Below are positions 43,198 through 46,332 of a DNA stretch of 46,332 nucleotides, piece after piece. Source of the DNA: an uncultured Eubacteriales bacterium (lineage in GTDB: Bacteria > Bacillota > Clostridia > Peptostreptococcales > Anaerovoracaceae); contig CACYHR010000024.1 in NCBI GenBank assembly GCA_902774265.1, positions 1,921-48,252 of the forward strand, in the 5' to 3' direction. Each line of letters begins with the position of its first letter. Positions within the stretch are counted from its first letter, which is position 1. The translations under genes and the position numbers were made by a program. The notes below the pieces were generated by a model. That model was not told the DNA's origin and did not search any database. It saw nothing but the letters and a program-made list of their open reading frames with translations.

Positions 43198-43947
43198 TTA
43201 GCGGTAGCTGATGGTGGCGGTGTATTCGTCGAAGATGGGGCGGAGGGTCCTGAGCCAGCCGTAGAGGGTACGGTATGGGATGTCGAGGATGCGGGAGGCT
43301 TCGGTGAGGGTGTATTCGTGGCCGAGGAGTTCGACGAGCCGGGCGCAGCGGCTGCAGCGGGGGTGGTGGATCCTGATGTAGTCGATGAAGCCGTAGAGCA
43401 TGGAGATGTAGTGATCGGCCGTGTCATACGGGTATGGTGATACCGGCTCGAATGGTTCTTCTCTGCCCTGTGTATCTGTGACTGTGAGCATTGAGAAAAG
43501 GACATGGGATCTGCGTGCTCTGTAGGATATATGGTGCGGGCAGCAGCTGCAGCAGTTAGATATAGTACGGGTGGTGTGCTCGTGATTGTTGTGTCTGTAA
43601 TCGAGGTGTTCGGGATCTGTGTATTCATGATCTGTGTATTCGGGGTTGGGGATGCTGAGGGGGCAGAATCTGGATCTGCCGTTATGGCCGCAGATGATGC
43701 AGCGGCTCTCCTGTCTGCGGCGGTGTTCTTCTTTCCACTGGTCTCTCTGGATGGAGTCGTATCTGCGGTCGTCGGTCTCGAGTCTGATGGCAGGGACTAT
43801 CCTGCCGGCTATGTGCATGTGTGCGAGTGATGTTCCGGCTCGTTCTGATTTTTGAACAGAATTATATATTTTTATCCCTTCATCATCTGTTTCAAAAAGG
43901 ATATAATTCTTATTGCTGCGGCTTGTTTCGGAAATGTTTGATGACAT
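43198..43947 (-). CDS. HTH protein (sigma region 4-like) with cysteine-rich N-terminal part
   Basis: 249 residues. The C-terminal end, LLGHEYTLTEASRILDIPYRTLYGWLRTL (given here in part as TLTEASRILDIPYRTLYGW, about 213-231), is a helix-turn-helix like sigma-70 region 4. The middle has clustered Cys (CIICGH near 83-88, CCSCC near 131-135, and CSRCARL) that may bind zinc. No region 2 is seen, so it is not a full sigma factor. GGAGG precedes ATG 43947. It is divergent from the NACHT gene and could regulate it. The function is not established. Confidence 0.7.
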   Translation of the reverse strand: MSSNISETSRSNKNYILFETDDEGIKIYNSVQKSERAGTSLAHMHIAGRIVPAIRLETDDRRYDSIQRDQWKEEHRRRQESRCIICGHNGRSRFCPLSIPNPEYTDHEYTDPEHLDYRHNNHEHTTRTISNCCSCCPHHISYRARRSHVLFSMLTVTDTQGREEPFEPVSPYPYDTADHYISMLYGFIDYIRIHHPRCSRCARLVELLGHEYTLTEASRILDIPYRTLYGWLRTLRPIFDEYTATISYR

Positions 43948-44113
43948 GATGATCCTCCTGCACTGTCTTGTGATAGCTGCGAGGATCTGTCCGGGACCGG
44001 CTTTTTTAGCGGCGTATTTTTGTAAATAGGCGCACTAAAATAAACAGGTGATTAGATCCGGGAATCTGTGTTGATTCAGGGGTGTTTCAGCGTCCCCGGA
44101 TGTGATCCTCCTG

Positions 44114-44129
44114 CTTAAGCGCGCTTAAG
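44114..44129. promoter_or_regulatory. Perfect 16-bp palindrome between HTH and NACHT genes
   Basis: CTTAAGCGCGCTTAAG, no mismatch, about 165 bases from one start and 140 from the other. The shape suits a dimeric regulator site. The rest of this divergent region has an approximate inverted repeat around TTTTAGCGGCG/GGCGCACTAAAA (about 44008-44040). Confidence 0.55.
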
Positions 44130-44182
44130 AATCTTCAGCATTAGGTATTAAGTGTTTAAGTATTTTGTTTTGGTAATGCGAT

Positions 44183-44234
44183 GATTGAGTTGATTCAGTT
44201 GACAGTCAACAGTTGATTGAGTTGATTCAGTTGA
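44183..44234 (+). repeat. GTTGATTCA module, copy 2 (upstream of the NACHT gene)
   Basis: GATTGAGTTGATTCAGTTGA occurs at 44183-44202 and again at 44215-44234, separated by CAGTCAACAGTT. GTTGA-CAG-TCAAC can form a small hairpin. TTGACA at 44199 could be a -35 box. It ends 35 bases before the NACHT start. Confidence 0.8.
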
Positions 44235-44269
44235 TGGCAGTTTATTTTTACTAACAAAGGAATAATGGT

Positions 44270-46332
44270 ATGGAGAATGTAACACCCCTTCGCTTTTGCG
44301 GAGGGATATTTTTTGCCTTGATTCTGAAGGCAAGGAAGGTGCCGGTGAGACGCCAGGAGGATTGTTTCAGAGATCTGCTGGTGATCTATGATCACGGTGC
44401 TAAGGGGTTACATGGGACTACACTGAGGACTTATGCTTCGAAGTTCAGGAACTGCGATAAGAGCCTGGATACGGAGTACATCAGATTCGGGGATGGTGCG
44501 GCGCTGGCTGCGTTCGACGAGAGGATCCGGAAGGATCATGATGCTGTGCTCGCTGAGATGAGGCGTTTCATCGATGAGACTGTTGACGCGGAGGCGAACG
44601 GCAAGTGGCTGGTACGCGCTGTGCTTGAGATGATAGAGTCTGATGAGAGCATCGGGGATGATACAGAGTTTTACATAATGCCGGGGAATGTACCGGTCTG
44701 CAAGTCGTGCCTTGGGGAGCTTGGGAGCGTTGAGCTGGATCGGTTCCTGCTGGGGGTATGGCGGTATGTGTGCACGCACTGCGCGGATAACGGCGCGGGT
44801 GCGGAGACTTATCTTGCTATTACTGAGGATGCCGGCAGGAGCAGGGGCAGGATCGTCAGGAGCAGCATCGGGCTGTCCGGGCATGAGGATATAGATGTCA
44901 TTTATGCTGGCGGTGAGCGCAGGGGCGGTGCGGATCCGGCGGCTAATGGAGCGTATGCCGGTGTGCGTGGTCTGAATGATATGCATGGCGCGCAGGGTCT
45001 GCAGAGCGGCAGCGCGGGCGGTGCTGAGCGAAGCGATATTTCTGCAGAGCGTTTTGCAAATTATCTGAACCGGGCGGCTGCGAAGTACAGCGAGCGGAAG
45101 ACATTTCTGTACGAGACGAGGCGGCCGTTCTATGATTTCTTCGTGTGCAGCGATATCCTGAGGCGGAAGAAGATGCCGGCGCATCGCATGCGAAAGCATG
45201 GATTGGCGGACAGGCCGATCACTGATGCGAGTATTGAGAAGATCGCACGTTATAACAGGTTCGTGATCCTGGCCGGTTCGGGAGGACTGGGGAAGTCGAT
45301 GATGATGAATCATCTGATGCTGGAGTGCATCAAAACGAGCAGGATGACGGGAAGGGTTCCGGTGCTTGCGAATATACGGGATTTTGATCCGGAGCGGGGA
45401 GATCTGGTGGATTTCCTCTATGATGAGTTCAGCCGTCACGATCCCGGGCTGGAGATCGGGGATATGACAGGTCTGCTGGCGTCGGGCAGGCTGGCGGTGC
45501 TGCTGGACGGACTGGATGAGGTGGATGGAAGATGCAGGGATATCTTCGTGAATGAGGTGAATCATCTCGTGGACAGTTATCCGGAATGCGTTTATATCCT
45601 GGCATCGCGGCCTATAATGAGTCTGCAGTCTCTGGAACGGTTCTCTGTGTATGATCTGATGCTGATGAGGAAGGAGCAGGCTGTGAGCATGGTGAGCAGG
45701 ATCGACAGCAATGTCATTGCTGCGGATATCAGGGAGTCTTTTGCGAAGGCGATCATGGAGAACCGGTTCAGGCTGAGAGAGAATGAGAAGGCTGATTATC
45801 TGGGGAATCCGCTGCTGCTGACTATCATGCTGCTGACGTATTCGGATACGAAGAATATACCGGAGCAGGGGTACAAGTTCTACGAGAATGCCTATGCTGC
45901 TCTGGCGAGGAGGCATGATGAGACGAAGAATCTGAAGAGAGGTTTTGCGACGGGTCTGGAGACGGACCGTTTCAAGTATTATCTGAGCGAGCTGTGCGCG
46001 ATGACGTATGAGAAGTGCATGTATGAGTTCTCTCATGAGGAGATGGAGACTCTCGTCAGGGAGGTCATAAGGCTGAATGAGCTGGATGTGGAGATGCAGG
46101 ATTTCGTTGACGATGTTACGGGGAAGCTGTTCGTGATACGCGAGGAGGGGGACCATTACGAGTTCGTGCATCGTTCTGTTCAGGAGTATTTTACTGCGTA
46201 TTATATGTCGAAGCAGCTGGAGCGGAAGAGTGGGGCTGTGATGGATATACTGATGGATGATTTCGTCACGGATAGCGAGAGCGCGGTGCTGCCTATGCTG
46301 CATGCGATGGATACGAGGAAGACGGAGATGCG
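44270..46332 (+). CDS. NACHT-domain STAND NTPase, probable anti-phage immune protein (3' end outside window)
   Basis: Open for 687 codons to the window end, with no stop. ATG 44270 follows AAAGGA (44256-44261). Residues about 1-190 form an N-terminal domain seen in Clostridia homologues (LRFCGGIFFALILKARK at 8-24; FLLGVWRYV near 159-167), whose activity is unknown. The NACHT ATPase follows: Walker A GSGGLGKSMMM (about 335-345), Walker B LAVLLDGLDEVDG (about 408-420), ILASRP sensor (about 443-448), YLGNPLLLTIML, and the winged-helix motif EFVHRSVQEYFTAYYM (about 627-642). The C-terminal sensor lies beyond the window. Bacterial NACHT proteins are known defence genes against phages; the role here is by family and island context. 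Confidence 0.93.
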   Translation, partial: MENVTPLRFCGGIFFALILKARKVPVRRQEDCFRDLLVIYDHGAKGLHGTTLRTYASKFRNCDKSLDTEYIRFGDGAALAAFDERIRKDHDAVLAEMRRFIDETVDAEANGKWLVRAVLEMIESDESIGDDTEFYIMPGNVPVCKSCLGELGSVELDRFLLGVWRYVCTHCADNGAGAETYLAITEDAGRSRGRIVRSSIGLSGHEDIDVIYAGGERRGGADPAANGAYAGVRGLNDMHGAQGLQSGSAGGAERSDISAERFANYLNRAAAKYSERKTFLYETRRPFYDFFVCSDILRRKKMPAHRMRKHGLADRPITDASIEKIARYNRFVILAGSGGLGKSMMMNHLMLECIKTSRMTGRVPVLANIRDFDPERGDLVDFLYDEFSRHDPGLEIGDMTGLLASGRLAVLLDGLDEVDGRCRDIFVNEVNHLVDSYPECVYILASRPIMSLQSLERFSVYDLMLMRKEQAVSMVSRIDSNVIAADIRESFAKAIMENRFRLRENEKADYLGNPLLLTIMLLTYSDTKNIPEQGYKFYENAYAALARRHDETKNLKRGFATGLETDRFKYYLSELCAMTYEKCMYEFSHEEMETLVREVIRLNELDVEMQDFVDDVTGKLFVIREEGDHYEFVHRSVQEYFTAYYMSKQLERKSGAVMDILMDDFVTDSESAVLPMLHAMDTRKTEM
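44286..44314 (+). promoter_or_regulatory. Terminator-like hairpin at the very start of the NACHT gene
   Basis: CCCTTCGC (44286-44293), loop TTTT, GCGGAGGG (44298-44305), one G-U pair, then ATATTTTTT. It begins 16 bases after the start codon. It codes for the conserved TPLRFCGGIFF segment, so it may be a by-product of coding, or an attenuator that needs translation to be passed. Confidence 0.5.

Noticed and set aside
43155-43628. Minus-strand 157-codon frame rich in Thr, Ser and Pro, and the plus-strand frames 43180-43440 and 43504-43830
   Set aside because: They overlap the HTH gene in other frames, are low complexity and lack ribosome sites.
44408-46303. Long minus-strand open frame of 631 codons
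   Set aside because: It is the antisense of the NACHT gene. The plus strand shows Walker A, Walker B and other conserved motifs and a ribosome site; the minus frame is rich in His, Arg, Ile and Leu with no family likeness.

Overview
The window looks like a chromosomal segment of an anaerobic, probably gut-associated Clostridia species (Bacillota). This rests on the strong GGAGG ribosome sites, sigma-A type promoters with 17-nt spacers, a prolyl-tRNA deacylase, Trk potassium genes, an Ig-like surface domain of the lysine-rich kind common in Lachnospirales/Eubacteriales, and the overall gene set. A family-level call is not possible from what I can see.

Layout. 1-531: a dispersed palindromic element followed by the C-terminal remnant of an FtsX-type ABC permease. 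588-7323: one F-type ATP synthase operon (a, c, b, alpha, gamma, beta, epsilon). It has no separate delta gene; a delta C-terminal-like domain is instead fused to the N-terminus of alpha. 7.4-18.4 kb: housekeeping and stress genes (AIM24-like protein, TagD cytidylyltransferase, MscS channel, HEYGH membrane protein, FAD dehydrogenase, M16 peptidase with a membrane partner, HerA-like ATPase, prolyl-tRNA deacylase). 18.5-20.06 kb: cysteine synthase, preceded by an unlisted 34-codon cysteine-rich leader ORF with its own promoter, operator-like palindrome and terminator, which looks like a cysteine-responsive attenuator. 20.3-23.6 kb: GH127 glycosidase, YgjP-type protease, cyclophilin. 23.6-29.3 kb: a voltage-gated-type K+ channel convergent with trkA and two trkH paralogues. 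29.4-32.0 kb: SDR, a VUT/YhhQ transporter with a long structured leader, and an XRE/S24-like regulator whose protease residues are missing. 32.2-37.1 kb: tandem 65-bp hairpin repeats, PTS EIIC, MltG, then NUDIX, a coiled-coil membrane protein and a polysaccharide deacetylase with overlapping frames. 37.1-39.6 kb: a copper operon in which the HMA domain and the CopA ATPase lie in different frames, joined by a possible +1 frameshift.

39853-46332 (open end): a tRNA-Ser(CGA) gene followed by a tyrosine integrase pointing toward it, a secreted protein flanked by repeats, an HTH protein and, on the plus strand, a large NACHT-type STAND NTPase cut by the window end. This is most simply an integrative island with an immune-type (anti-phage) gene. 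A roughly 50-bp module is shared by the integrase and NACHT upstream regions.

Four diverged copies of one hairpin-rich non-coding element (1-95, 11656-11770, 18431-18515, 41610-41796) tie core and island together. It resembles non-autonomous derivatives of IS200/IS605-type elements, but no transposase is present here.
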